DNA from: Thermodesulfobacteriota bacterium
GTDB taxonomy: Bacteria; Desulfobacterota; BSN033; UBA1163
Direction of reading: 5' to 3'
DNA: 10,951 nt
NCBI GenBank assembly: GCA_030024065.1
Contig: JASEIE010000112.1
Location: 1 to 10,951 of the forward strand
Shown: positions 1-6,500 of the stretch, piece after piece
Layout of the letters: each line of letters starts with the position of its first letter
Numbering within the stretch: the first letter of the stretch is position 1
Position numbers and translations under genes: made by a program
The notes under the pieces: generated by a model
What the model was told of the DNA's origin: nothing
The model's database searches: none
The model's input: the letters and a program-made list of their open reading frames with translations, nothing else

Positions 1-89
1 CCGAAGATGAGCGAGAGGCCCAGGGCAATGAGAGAAAAGATCAGCCCCATCAAAATGCCGTAGATGATCAGTTGAACGGTTAATTCCAT
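1..89 (-). CDS. livH: Branched-chain amino acid ABC transporter permease, LivH-type (N-terminal fragment)
   Basis: Only the first 29 codons are inside the window; the gene runs off the left edge. The reverse strand from the ATG at 89 reads MELTVQLIIYG followed by LMGLIFSLIALGLSLIFG. That is the first transmembrane helix of LivH-family permeases, with the usual short N-terminus and a G-x-x-x-SLIALGLSLIFG pattern. LivH and LivM form the inner-membrane channel of the high-affinity Leu/Ile/Val (or amide/urea-like) uptake system; the other subunits would lie beyond the left edge. An AAGGA Shine-Dalgarno (96-100) sits seven bases before the ATG and supports the start. The family call rests on a short hydrophobic stretch, so another permease cannot be fully excluded. 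Confidence 0.72.
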   Translation of the reverse strand, partial: MELTVQLIIYGILMGLIFSLIALGLSLIF

Positions 90-95
90 TTTGGT

Positions 96-100
96 TCCTT
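96..100 (-). promoter_or_regulatory. Ribosome binding site of the livH fragment
   Basis: On the reverse strand AAGGA precedes the ATG at 89 by seven bases, a standard Shine-Dalgarno. It contrasts with several genes of this window that have none. Confidence 0.6.
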
Positions 101-170
101 GATAATTACTCGTGGCCGGTTAGACACCTGCGAGCGATGAAAAAGGCCCATAATCATCCTCCCCTCGATG

Positions 171-204
171 CCTGCCTGCGCGAAGCCGCTTCGGCGAAGG
201 CAGG
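171..204. repeat. Nested GC-rich palindrome, CCTGCCT family
   Basis: Outer arms cctgcct (171-177) and aggcagg (198-204) enclose an inner perfect inverted repeat cgaagc (181-186) / gcttcg (188-193). It lies in the 288-bp gene-free gap between the ftsB end and livH. The same GCCTGCCT core recurs twice at the other end of the window (10773-10791 and 10855-10879), so this is a dispersed repeat rather than a gene-specific element. There is no T-tract on either side, so it is a poor intrinsic terminator. Confidence 0.7.
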
Positions 205-225
205 GGGGAAGATTGAGGTGGGCCG

Positions 226-257
226 CTGGCTCAGAGAGCCTCTGGCTCGGAGAGGGG
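226..257. repeat. Imperfect tandem duplication, 16-bp unit
   Basis: Two adjacent 16-bp units (226-241 and 242-257) both begin ctggctc and continue with a purine-rich agag block, with about three mismatches. It sits between two palindromic repeats in the same gene-free gap. No function is apparent. Confidence 0.45.
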
Positions 258-287
258 TGGCCATGGTCTGTTTCCCCCTCACCCCCA

Positions 288-310
288 CCCTCTCCCGCCA
301 GGGGAGAGGG
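288..310. repeat. C-rich/G-rich hairpin repeat
   Basis: A perfect 9-bp stem, ccctctccc (288-296) with gggagaggg (302-310), closes a 5-base loop and is preceded by a C-rich run with period-like accc blocks (274-290). It looks like a dispersed intergenic repeat. It could act as a transcription barrier behind ftsB on the reverse strand, but no U-tract follows it. Confidence 0.55.
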
Positions 311-377
311 GATTAATCGAGCGATTTTCTAATTAATTATTCCACAAGGTGGTAAGACAAGATTTGTCAATCTGTTG

Positions 378-707
378 TCATTCGCTCTTACTTGGCTTTT
401 GATCTTCTTTTTTATGGTCAGGGAGGTCAAACTGGTAGATGATCTCTCCCTCTTTGACCATTCCCAGCTCTTTCCGGGCAATCTCTTCAATATAACGTTT
501 TTCATGCTGAAGTCGCTTCACCTCTTCCTTCAACCTTTGATTCTCCTCTTCCATCTTGAAATTTATCTCTTTGATCCGGGCTAATTCCTTCTGCAATTTG
601 AGAAGATGGAGAATCCCCTTGTCTCCCAAAAAGGTGAAGAACCCGAATACGAAAAAGAGGAAGAGGAGCAAAAAAAAGAGATGTTTCTTTCTCACTTTGT
701 CACTCAA
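378..707 (-). CDS. ftsB: FtsB/DivIC-family septum formation initiator
   Basis: A small bitopic inner-membrane protein of the FtsQLB divisome subcomplex, which relays the signal that activates septal peptidoglycan synthesis. The 109-aa product has a basic N-terminus (VRKKH), one very hydrophobic helix at about residues 9-27, a coiled coil at about 36-72 rich in K, E and L, and the family's diagnostic end ARKELGMVKEGE followed by an aromatic-rich strand. The length (about 105 aa) is normal. The TTG at 707 lies inside the left arm of a palindromic repeat and has no Shine-Dalgarno. GTG at 695 (giving KVRKKH as the second to seventh residues' context) is a plausible alternative start and loses only four residues. 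The gene follows tonB on the same strand across a 73-bp gap filled by that palindrome. Confidence 0.85.
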   Translation of the reverse strand: MSDKVRKKHLFFLLLFLFFVFGFFTFLGDKGILHLLKLQKELARIKEINFKMEEENQRLKEEVKRLQHEKRYIEEIARKELGMVKEGEIIYQFDLPDHKKEDQKPSKSE

Positions 708-776
708 AAAGGTGACAGGCTACTTTTTGCCGTTTCATCGCCCCGTTTGCTGTGAAAAAGTAGCCTGTCCCCTTTT
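707..776. repeat. Long inverted repeat between tonB and ftsB (MITE/REP-like)
   Basis: Arms of 22 bp (707-728 and 755-776) pair with a single mismatch around a 26-base loop (729-754). Each arm carries the core GACAGGCTACTTTTT. The element fills essentially the whole gap between the tonB stop (781) and the ftsB start and overlaps the TTG at 705-707. On the transcribed reverse strand the stem ends in a run of U, so it resembles a bidirectional terminator or attenuator. The arms contain the tetranucleotide GTAG/CTAC typical of RAYT-recognised REP sequences. Mobility is inferred, since no transposase is present. Confidence 0.75.
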
Positions 777-780
777 ATTC

Positions 781-1608
781 TCATTGCAGCTTAATTTTAA
801 TGGGGATCGTTCCCCACTGCTCCACCTGAGGCTGATCCTTGGGCAGAGGAGTGAATCGCCACTGTTTCAGGTACTGGGCGGCGATCCGTTCCAGCTCCGC
901 ATCCCCCTTTATCGAAGGAAGGACTCGATCTACCATCCCATTCGGTAAGACCCAGAGGGTCATCTCAATCTCCGCTTCCACCCTCACTTTCACTTGAGGG
1001 GGCGGCGGTCTTTCCAATATTTTCCGTGTGACAAGGGGGCCTTTGATCCCCAGATGGAGGTTCTCTTCGAGAGGTTTCTCCGGAGGGGTCTTCTCTTTGA
1101 CAGCGAGCAACCTTTCGGTGATCTTCTCGGCCCCTTTATCCTTTAATCGCGCTATCTCCAAAGCGTCCTTTAACGATGGGACAGGGGGCTCCGGAAGTAA
1201 CTGGTCTTCCTTCTTCTTTAAATATTCCTTTAATTCTTCCTCCAACTTTTTAAATTCCTGAGAATCCCTGAGAGCTTTCATCCTTTCCTCTTCTGTTGGG
1301 GCTTCTATTTTTTTCAGCTTGGGATACTCAATAGCCAGGGATCTCCAGTCCTGGCTAATTGCTGCTTCCTCCATCTTCTTAAGGATCACTTCTTCCCGGA
1401 TTCTTTTTTCCTCCGGCGGGATCTCATCTTTCTTCTTCAAACCCAGTATCCTTCTGCCCTCTTTGAAAAGGATTCTCCACCCCCCTTCGAGGCGCACCTG
1501 AAGGGCTGGAGTGAAAAGAAAGGCCCATGCCAAAAATCCTCCGGCAATGATCAGGAGAGCGACCCAAAGGGAAATTCTCCTCCGGTTGTTCTTCGCCACC
1601 TTCTTCAT
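781..1608 (-). CDS. TonB-family energy transducer protein
   Basis: TonB-type proteins span the periplasm and couple the inner-membrane proton motive force to outer-membrane partners. The 275-aa product has a basic N-terminus, one transmembrane helix at about residues 12-32, a long Lys/Glu/Pro-rich charged middle (about 60-205, including PEPPVPS and ERPPPPQ), and a C-terminal TonB fold at about 206-275. The last carries the usual hallmarks: VLPNGMVDRV (strand with the 'dG-v-v' pattern), a helix ending YLKQWRFTPLP, and a final strand IPIKIKLQ. Its ATG overlaps the TPR gene stop as ATGA (1605-1608), so translation is probably coupled. AAGGAG at 1619-1624 serves as Shine-Dalgarno. No exbB/exbD is in view. 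TolA-like roles are an alternative, but the WRFTP motif favours TonB. Confidence 0.85.
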   Translation of the reverse strand: MKKVAKNNRRRISLWVALLIIAGGFLAWAFLFTPALQVRLEGGWRILFKEGRRILGLKKKDEIPPEEKRIREEVILKKMEEAAISQDWRSLAIEYPKLKKIEAPTEEERMKALRDSQEFKKLEEELKEYLKKKEDQLLPEPPVPSLKDALEIARLKDKGAEKITERLLAVKEKTPPEKPLEENLHLGIKGPLVTRKILERPPPPQVKVRVEAEIEMTLWVLPNGMVDRVLPSIKGDAELERIAAQYLKQWRFTPLPKDQPQVEQWGTIPIKIKLQ

Positions 1609-4600
1609 TGGCGGAGGTCTCCTTGCTGAATTTGTTGGAGCATCTTTCTGGCCACTACCCGTCTCTCCTCCCGTTTCGTTCTCTCCAGGAGTCTTGTGTA
1701 GACCTGCCTTGCTTCGGAGAATTTCTTCTCCTCCATATAGAGCATTCCCAATTTGAGGAGGGCCTCTTCCATCAAATCCGGGAGACCGGGGTAAAGGTAG
1801 AGGACCTTTGAAAATTGAAGGATGGCCAACTCCCTGTTGCCAACCTCCATATGGGCCTCACCCAGTTTAAACTGAGCCTGGCTGGCAACCCTCTCTTCAG
1901 GGCTTCTAATGGCAGTGGAGAGGGCGGAAATGGCATCCGGAAATCTCTTTCGGGACAGTTGAAGAAGTCCCATTCTCAAATAGGCTTCGAACCGTGCCTC
2001 ATCATGGGGGGCCTTCTCCACATATTCCCTCAAGATCTTCTCCGCCTCATCCATCTTCCCCGAGTTTCGATAGGCCTCTTCCATCCCCAGATAGACTTCC
2101 TTTGCCAACGGATGACGCGGATGATTCTTCGTCACCCATTCAAACCGTTCCAGCGCTTTTGGATAGGTTTTGATCAGGAGATTGAGCTCCCCTGCCTCCA
2201 AATAGGCCTCGACAAGAAGATGGCTCTTCGGATAGTTTTTGATGAATCTTTCCATCTCCTCAATCGCCTCGGTCCATCTCCTCTCCATCTTGAAGAGGAG
2301 GCCAACCCGAAATTGTGCCTCTTCAGCATTCTCGCTTTGCGGATAGAGTCGAATCACCTCCTGATATGTCTTAAAGGCCCTTTCGCCCATTCGAGATTGC
2401 TGGTAGTATTCTCCCAGCTGCATCAGCGCCTGACCTGTTAGAGGATGCTGAGGATACTTTTTTACGAAAGCTTCTACCCGGCTGATAAAGGCATCATATC
2501 TCTTCTCCCGAAGCAGGGAGAGGAGGATACCATAATCGGCCTCCGGCGCCTCCTTCGATTTACCACGCTCCCTGATCAGTTGTTGATAGGCATGGATAGC
2601 ATTGCCATACTGTTTGAGATTATAGTAGCCATCTCCTATCTTGAGCAGCGAGGAGGGAACGAATGGGCTCTCAGGGTATTGTTGAATGAGGCGTTGAAAT
2701 TCCTCAATGGCTTTATGAAACTCTTTCTTCCGGAAGTGAGACCACGCCGCCCAGTATTGGGCCTCGTCACGATAGGAACTGGATGGGTAGAATTCCCTCA
2801 ATCTTTGGAAATGGCTCAATGCCTCATCAAATCGCTCCTCCCGATAGGCAATCCATCCAAGAAGATAGAAGGCCTTCTCCCTATCCTCCTTTCCTTCGGG
2901 TGAGGAGACAAGGCGCATCAAATGGGTTTTAGCCTGTTCATAATCATTCTGGTTTAAATAACACTGGCCGATCAAAAGGGAGAGGGGTGGGGTGGATCGA
3001 TATGGAGGAAATTCCGTCAGGATTTTGAGAAAATAATGATTGGCCTCCTTCCACTCTCGCCTCTGAAAGTGGTACCATCCCAGCCTGTCCAGCCCCTTGG
3101 GGTAGAGAACGGAATCTCCTTTCAGTCGATCCACATATTTGACTCCGTTTCGATAATCCTCTTTCAACAGGTGGCTCTCTGCCAACCAGTATAATATCTC
3201 GTTTTGCTCCGGGTGATCAGGAAAATCCTTGAGGAGTCTCTCCCAATATCGTATGGCCTCATCATAATTCTTTAGCAAAAAGGAGGCAAATCCCAATCGT
3301 GAATAGACCTGATTCTCAAGATCTGTTCTCCTCTTTGTCCATAAGATAGGACGATAGGCATCAATGGCGCCGGCATAATCCTTTTGATTAAAAAGGGACT
3401 CTCCTAACATAAAGGTGACCCGTTCCTGAAGATCATTCTCGGGATAGGTTCTGAGGAACTGTCGGAAGGTGGCGACGGCATAGGTGTATTCTTTCTTTTC
3501 GAAATGGTACCGTCCGATATCGAATAGGCTCTGCTCTGCCCAGGGTGAGAGGAGAAATTTGGAGAGAAACCTTTGATAGAATAGAATCGCTCTCTCCGAC
3601 TCATTATTCCCCAGATAAGTCTTCATCACTCCCCAGAAGATGGGATCTGAAAGTTTCGTGCCGGGGAAGCGTAAAAGAATCTCCTCAAAAGTCTTTCTTC
3701 CCTCTGTGTAGTGTCCGAGAGAGACCTGGCTCCAGGCCAGGGCATATCGGCCGCTCTCTTCGAGAGGATGCTGGGGAAACCGTTTCAAAAAGGTATTAAA
3801 AAGTCCATCTGCTTCCGAAAATTTCTGGAGCCTGAAGGTGTTGACGCCCATCAGATACTCCGCCTCCGGTCTCCATATTCCTTCCGGATACTTCTGAAGA
3901 AAAGTTTCCATCTCCCTGGTCGACTCTGCATATCGACTAAGATAGTAGAGGCAGTATCCTGACCAGAAGAGTGAGGATTGGGCAATGGAGAGATTTGGAT
4001 TCTTTTCATAGGCTCGACGGAAGAACCGATGCCCCTCCTCATAGGCGCCTTTCATAAGCTGAACCCATCCAGAAGAATAGAGGGCATAAGAACTGAATTC
4101 ATTGTCGATGTATTCATCCACCACTTTTTGAAAATAGGAGAAAGCCTCTTCCGTCTTTCCCTGGTGAAATTTTGCTTCTCCCATCCAGTAAAGAGCAGAT
4201 CCTCTCCATGGGCTCTCCGGATATCCTTGAACTAACTTCTGGAAGAGCTGAATGGCATCTTCATAATCCCCTTCCAGAAAGTGGTATCGTCCCCTTTCAT
4301 AGAGGGCCTTATCTCCTTCCGTCACCCGGACAATGCCCCTGGTAAGTCTGCTCGTGTAGGCACATCCTGGTTGTGTGGTGGAGGGACTCATCTTCCTCAT
4401 CGGCCCGATCTGGTCCTCCCTCAAATCGAACGATTCGCCAAAAGGTTCCTCTTTTATCCCCTGAGCCACAAGGATGGGGAGGGAAATTACCCTCTTCTCT
4501 GTCCATTTCGTCTCTTCTTTGCCTAAAAAAATAATTTCAGTTGTTCGCTTTCCACCCCGGCTCTGATCCTGGCCCTTGAGAATAGCGAACGACAGGGTAA

Positions 4601-4649
4601 TGGAGAGGAGAAGAGATAGGCTGAGAATCTTCGCTAATTTATTGAGCAT
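1605..4649 (-). CDS. Large secreted tetratricopeptide-repeat protein
   Basis: The 1014-aa product opens with a typical signal peptide (MLNKLAK then LSLSLLLSITLSFA), without a lipobox cysteine, so it is predicted periplasmic or peripheral to the outer membrane. Residues about 35-110 are not TPR. From about 113 to the C-terminus it is an almost unbroken chain of 34- to 37-residue TPR units with the classic pattern (e.g. ALYWMGEAKFHQGKTEEAF, F-x-K-x-V-x-x-Y-P at unit ends), of the YbgF/CpoB/BamD-like 'YPxSxxxxxA' subtype. Such superhelices act as protein-binding scaffolds; there is no sign of an enzyme domain. It is the first gene of an operon with tonB and probably ftsB, driven by a sigma70-like promoter at 4669-4696. 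The Shine-Dalgarno is weak (AAGG/AGAG within 20 bases of the ATG). The specific partner is unknown; a role in envelope assembly or constriction is inferred only from context. Confidence 0.85.
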   Translation of the reverse strand: MLNKLAKILSLSLLLSITLSFAILKGQDQSRGGKRTTEIIFLGKEETKWTEKRVISLPILVAQGIKEEPFGESFDLREDQIGPMRKMSPSTTQPGCAYTSRLTRGIVRVTEGDKALYERGRYHFLEGDYEDAIQLFQKLVQGYPESPWRGSALYWMGEAKFHQGKTEEAFSYFQKVVDEYIDNEFSSYALYSSGWVQLMKGAYEEGHRFFRRAYEKNPNLSIAQSSLFWSGYCLYYLSRYAESTREMETFLQKYPEGIWRPEAEYLMGVNTFRLQKFSEADGLFNTFLKRFPQHPLEESGRYALAWSQVSLGHYTEGRKTFEEILLRFPGTKLSDPIFWGVMKTYLGNNESERAILFYQRFLSKFLLSPWAEQSLFDIGRYHFEKKEYTYAVATFRQFLRTYPENDLQERVTFMLGESLFNQKDYAGAIDAYRPILWTKRRTDLENQVYSRLGFASFLLKNYDEAIRYWERLLKDFPDHPEQNEILYWLAESHLLKEDYRNGVKYVDRLKGDSVLYPKGLDRLGWYHFQRREWKEANHYFLKILTEFPPYRSTPPLSLLIGQCYLNQNDYEQAKTHLMRLVSSPEGKEDREKAFYLLGWIAYREERFDEALSHFQRLREFYPSSSYRDEAQYWAAWSHFRKKEFHKAIEEFQRLIQQYPESPFVPSSLLKIGDGYYNLKQYGNAIHAYQQLIRERGKSKEAPEADYGILLSLLREKRYDAFISRVEAFVKKYPQHPLTGQALMQLGEYYQQSRMGERAFKTYQEVIRLYPQSENAEEAQFRVGLLFKMERRWTEAIEEMERFIKNYPKSHLLVEAYLEAGELNLLIKTYPKALERFEWVTKNHPRHPLAKEVYLGMEEAYRNSGKMDEAEKILREYVEKAPHDEARFEAYLRMGLLQLSRKRFPDAISALSTAIRSPEERVASQAQFKLGEAHMEVGNRELAILQFSKVLYLYPGLPDLMEEALLKLGMLYMEEKKFSEARQVYTRLLERTKREERRVVARKMLQQIQQGDLRQ
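1619..1624 (-). promoter_or_regulatory. Ribosome binding site of the TonB-like gene
   Basis: AAGGAG on the reverse strand ends ten bases before the ATG at 1608. It lies inside the last codons of the TPR gene, consistent with coupled translation of the two proteins. Confidence 0.6.
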
Positions 4650-4668
4650 GATTGAACTCTGCCTTTAA

Positions 4669-4696
4669 ATTATCAGAAAGATTGAAGGATTGTCAA
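4669..4696 (-). promoter_or_regulatory. Sigma70-type promoter of the TPR-tonB operon
   Basis: On the reverse strand a consensus TTGACA (-35, 4691-4696) is followed after 16 bp by GATAAT (-10, 4669-4674). Predicted initiation near 4662 gives a leader of about 12 bases before the ATG at 4649. The -35 box is three bases away from the -35 box of the opposing pcm promoter. Confidence 0.7.
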
Positions 4697-4707
4697 GGAT
4701 TGACAAT
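4689..4707. repeat. Perfect 7-bp inverted repeat formed by two opposing -35 boxes
   Basis: attgtca (4689-4695) and tgacaat (4701-4707) are exact reverse complements around the spacer aggat. Each arm contains most of a -35 hexamer, one for each direction, so the symmetry is probably that of two mirrored promoters. A dimeric regulator could still exploit it as an operator. Confidence 0.65.
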
Positions 4708-4727
4708 AATTTTACGACTGTGATAAT
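4700..4727 (+). promoter_or_regulatory. Sigma70-type promoter of pcm (extended -10)
   Basis: A perfect TTGACA (4700-4705) and GATAAT (4722-4727) are separated by 16 bp, with TGt directly upstream of the -10 box (4719-4721) as in extended -10 promoters. The start site expected about seven bases downstream (near 4734) lies only about three bases before the ATG at 4737, so this would give a leaderless or nearly leaderless mRNA. Confidence 0.75.
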
Positions 4728-4736
4728 CTTTCACAT

Positions 4737-5477
4737 ATGAGGGAAAAGGCCGTTTTTATACTAGTATTTTCAATACTTTTTGTCTTACTTGCCGGATTTA
4801 CAGGGGGCAAGAGGAGTTCAGAACCGGACTCCAAAGGGGATTTCAAAAAAATGCGCGAGAGGATGGTCCAAACACAGATTAAAGATAGGGGAGTGAAAGA
4901 CGCCCGAGTGCTCGCTGCGATGCTCAAGGTCGAACGGCATCGCTTCGTCCCGAAAGAATACCAGTCCCGTGCCTACTCCGACCAACCTCTACCCATCGGA
5001 GAAGGGCAAACCATCTCCCAGCCTTACATCGTGGCTGTGATGACTGAACTTCTGGAGCTCAAAGGGGAGGAAAAGGTCCTGGAGATTGGAACAGGGTCAG
5101 GATATCAGGCAGCCATCCTGGCCGAATTGGTGAAGGAAGTCTACACCATTGAGATCGTTGAACCCCTTGCTACCATGGCAAAAAATAGACTTTTAGAGCT
5201 GGAATACAGGAATATCCAGGTGAAAGCTGGCGACGGGTATCTGGGCTGGCCCGAGGTGGCGCCCTTCGATGCCATCATTGTCACAGCAGCGCCCGACCAT
5301 ATACCGAAACCTCTCCTCGATCAGCTTAAGGAGGGGGGGCGATTGGTCGTACCCGTAGGGACTCATTCTCAGGAATTGAAGAAGGTTGTCAAAAGATCAG
5401 GCAGGATAGAGACGACGGGCATCATCTCTGTCATCTTCGTCCCCATGACCGGCGAGGGTGTGAAACAGAAGAAGTAA
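4737..5477 (+). CDS. pcm: Protein-L-isoaspartate O-methyltransferase with N-terminal hydrophobic segment
   Basis: The enzyme methylates L-isoaspartyl residues with S-adenosylmethionine and starts the repair of aged proteins. Visible landmarks in the 246-aa product are the substrate-site motif TISQPYIVA (residues 92-100), SAM motif I VLEIGTGSGYQAA (114-126), acidic IEIVEPLA (138-145), DAIIVTAAPDHIP (178-190), GGRLVVPVG (200-208) and the terminal strand VIFVPMTG. Classical Pcm proteins are about 208 aa and begin near MRERMVQTQI, which here is Met39 (ATG at 4851, preceded by AAGGGGA with 10-base spacing). The extra 38 residues are MREK plus a 16-residue hydrophobic stretch, i.e. a signal peptide or membrane anchor, without a lipobox Cys. 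The first ATG has no Shine-Dalgarno but sits just behind a strong promoter. Both starts are credible. The gene is divergent from the TPR operon. Confidence 0.93.
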   Translation: MREKAVFILVFSILFVLLAGFTGGKRSSEPDSKGDFKKMRERMVQTQIKDRGVKDARVLAAMLKVERHRFVPKEYQSRAYSDQPLPIGEGQTISQPYIVAVMTELLELKGEEKVLEIGTGSGYQAAILAELVKEVYTIEIVEPLATMAKNRLLELEYRNIQVKAGDGYLGWPEVAPFDAIIVTAAPDHIPKPLLDQLKEGGRLVVPVGTHSQELKKVVKRSGRIETTGIISVIFVPMTGEGVKQKK

Positions 5478-5486
5478 TCACGCTCC

Positions 5487-5560
5487 CCGCTTCCCATTTT
5501 CCGCTTCCCATTTCTTACTTCTGAATCCTGTATTCTGACTCCTGACTTCTTACTTTCCAT
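5487..5560. repeat. Pyrimidine-rich degenerate tandem repeat
   Basis: Behind pcm, two adjacent 14-base units starting ccgcttcccattt (5487-5500 and 5501-5514, differing in the last base) run into further cttact/ctgact variants up to about 5560. Almost the whole + strand is C/T. It has no start codon or coding signal and looks like intergenic filler of a dispersed repeat family. Confidence 0.6.
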
Positions 5561-5581
5561 TTCGAGTCCAACATTTAAAAA

Positions 5582-5610
5582 TTGAAAAGGAGAGGAAAAG
5601 ATAATAGAAT
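5582..5610 (+). promoter_or_regulatory. Sigma70-type promoter of the TIM-barrel gene
   Basis: TTGAAA (5582-5587) and TAGAAT (5605-5610) are separated by the optimal 17 bp. The expected start site near 5617 coincides with the GTG/ATG at 5616/5619, so the transcript would be leaderless. A purine-rich AGGAGAGG (5588-5595) lies upstream of the predicted start site and 23 bases from the ATG, too far to act as a Shine-Dalgarno. Confidence 0.55.
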
Positions 5611-5618
5611 AGTCTGTG

Positions 5619-6500
5619 ATGCGACTTCCGACAGCCATTTTAGAACGAAAAAAGATTTCTCGAATCATCTTCTCCGTTCAGGCTTCACCCCTTGCTGCGC
5701 AGAAAACCTCTTCCCTGATGAAGAGGATTTATGAAATGGGTGTCTGGTGTTTCGATCTTCCTTCCATGAAGCATTATGAAGCCTTTAAGGGGTTAATGCG
5801 ATTGACCGAGGACGAAACACTGATGGGGCTCTGTCATTTAGAAGTGGAATGCGGAATCTCTTTTTTAGGCAAACCCCTTCGCCAATTTGAACCAAAAGTG
5901 ATCTCAACGGTTACAAAGAATATCGTCCCTCCTGATTTGGGCATGAAACTCATTTTAGATCACTCCTCCCGTGAAGTCTTCACACAGAAAGAAATCGATC
6001 GGATGATCTTTGACCCAATCCGTTTTGACAAAACTATCTCTCTTTTCAAACCGGAGGAGTCTCCCTTTCTGCTGGTAGGAGGAAAATATGGTGACTGGTT
6101 ATTAGGACTGGGAAGGATCGATCTTTTAAAGGAGGCGATCTCCAGGGTCAGGGAGAAAGGGTTCGTCCCCATCTTTTCTGGCCAATGGGCAACCTTTGTC
6201 TTGCCAAAGGCAAAACCCCTCGACGTGGCGGCTTATGCCATCCCCGTCAATAAAAAATGGAGCCTATTCAATCTGGATCAGGCATGCCAAATGATTAAAA
6301 AGTTTGAGAAGCCCATCATCAGCCTCAACCCATTGGCAGATGGGAGCCTTTTAAATAAATCAGAAGAGGCCTTCTCATTTCTTTTCGATGAACTGAAGGT
6401 CTATTCAGCCATGACAGAAGTGTCTTCGGAGGATGAAGTTAAGAATATCGTTGAAGCGCTGAAGAAAATCCCTTCCCTTATCCCATTCCGAAAAACATGA
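5619..6500 (+). CDS. Uncharacterised protein, predicted (beta/alpha)8 barrel
   Basis: I do not recognise this 293-aa protein. It has no signal peptide or membrane helix. Strands and helices alternate in the order expected of a TIM barrel: RIIFSV, GVWCFDLP, LMGLCHLE, GMKLILD, then in the second half GFVPIFSG, VAAYAIPVN, the helix LDQACQMIKKFE, KPIISLNPLADGSL, and the closing VYSAMTEVSSEDEVKNIVEAL. The KPIISLNPLADG and final 'S-S-E-D-E-V' helix resemble the last strands of aldo/keto-reductase-like barrels, but no catalytic Asp-Tyr-Lys-His set or metal motif is evident. Starts GTG 5616 and ATG 5619 are adjacent; an in-frame stop at 5610-5612 rules out anything longer. Its 3' end overlaps the opposite-strand lipid kinase gene by 23 bp. 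Cytosolic enzyme is the best guess, substrate unknown. Confidence 0.75.
   Translation: MRLPTAILERKKISRIIFSVQASPLAAQKTSSLMKRIYEMGVWCFDLPSMKHYEAFKGLMRLTEDETLMGLCHLEVECGISFLGKPLRQFEPKVISTVTKNIVPPDLGMKLILDHSSREVFTQKEIDRMIFDPIRFDKTISLFKPEESPFLLVGGKYGDWLLGLGRIDLLKEAISRVREKGFVPIFSGQWATFVLPKAKPLDVAAYAIPVNKKWSLFNLDQACQMIKKFEKPIISLNPLADGSLLNKSEEAFSFLFDELKVYSAMTEVSSEDEVKNIVEALKKIPSLIPFRKT

Noticed and set aside
288..310. Hairpin as intrinsic terminator behind ftsB
   Set aside because: The stem is strong, but neither strand has a T-run after it, and its C-rich context looks like a dispersed repeat.
90..377. Small gene or RNA in the livH-ftsB gap
   Set aside because: No frame with a start, ribosome binding site and plausible product, and no tRNA-like or riboswitch-like fold beyond the repeats described.
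1815..2903. Long open frames on the + strand opposite the TPR gene (208 and 152 codons)
   Set aside because: They lie fully antisense to a clear TPR coding region, have no recognisable motifs and reflect the codon bias of the true gene.
4737..4805. Pcm as a lipoprotein
   Set aside because: The hydrophobic segment ends LLAGFTGG: the lipobox position holds Phe, and there is no cysteine in the first 40 residues.
5588..5595. AGGAGAGG as Shine-Dalgarno of the TIM-barrel gene
   Set aside because: It is 23 bases from the ATG, lies between the -35 and -10 boxes, and an in-frame stop at 5610-5612 excludes a closer upstream start.
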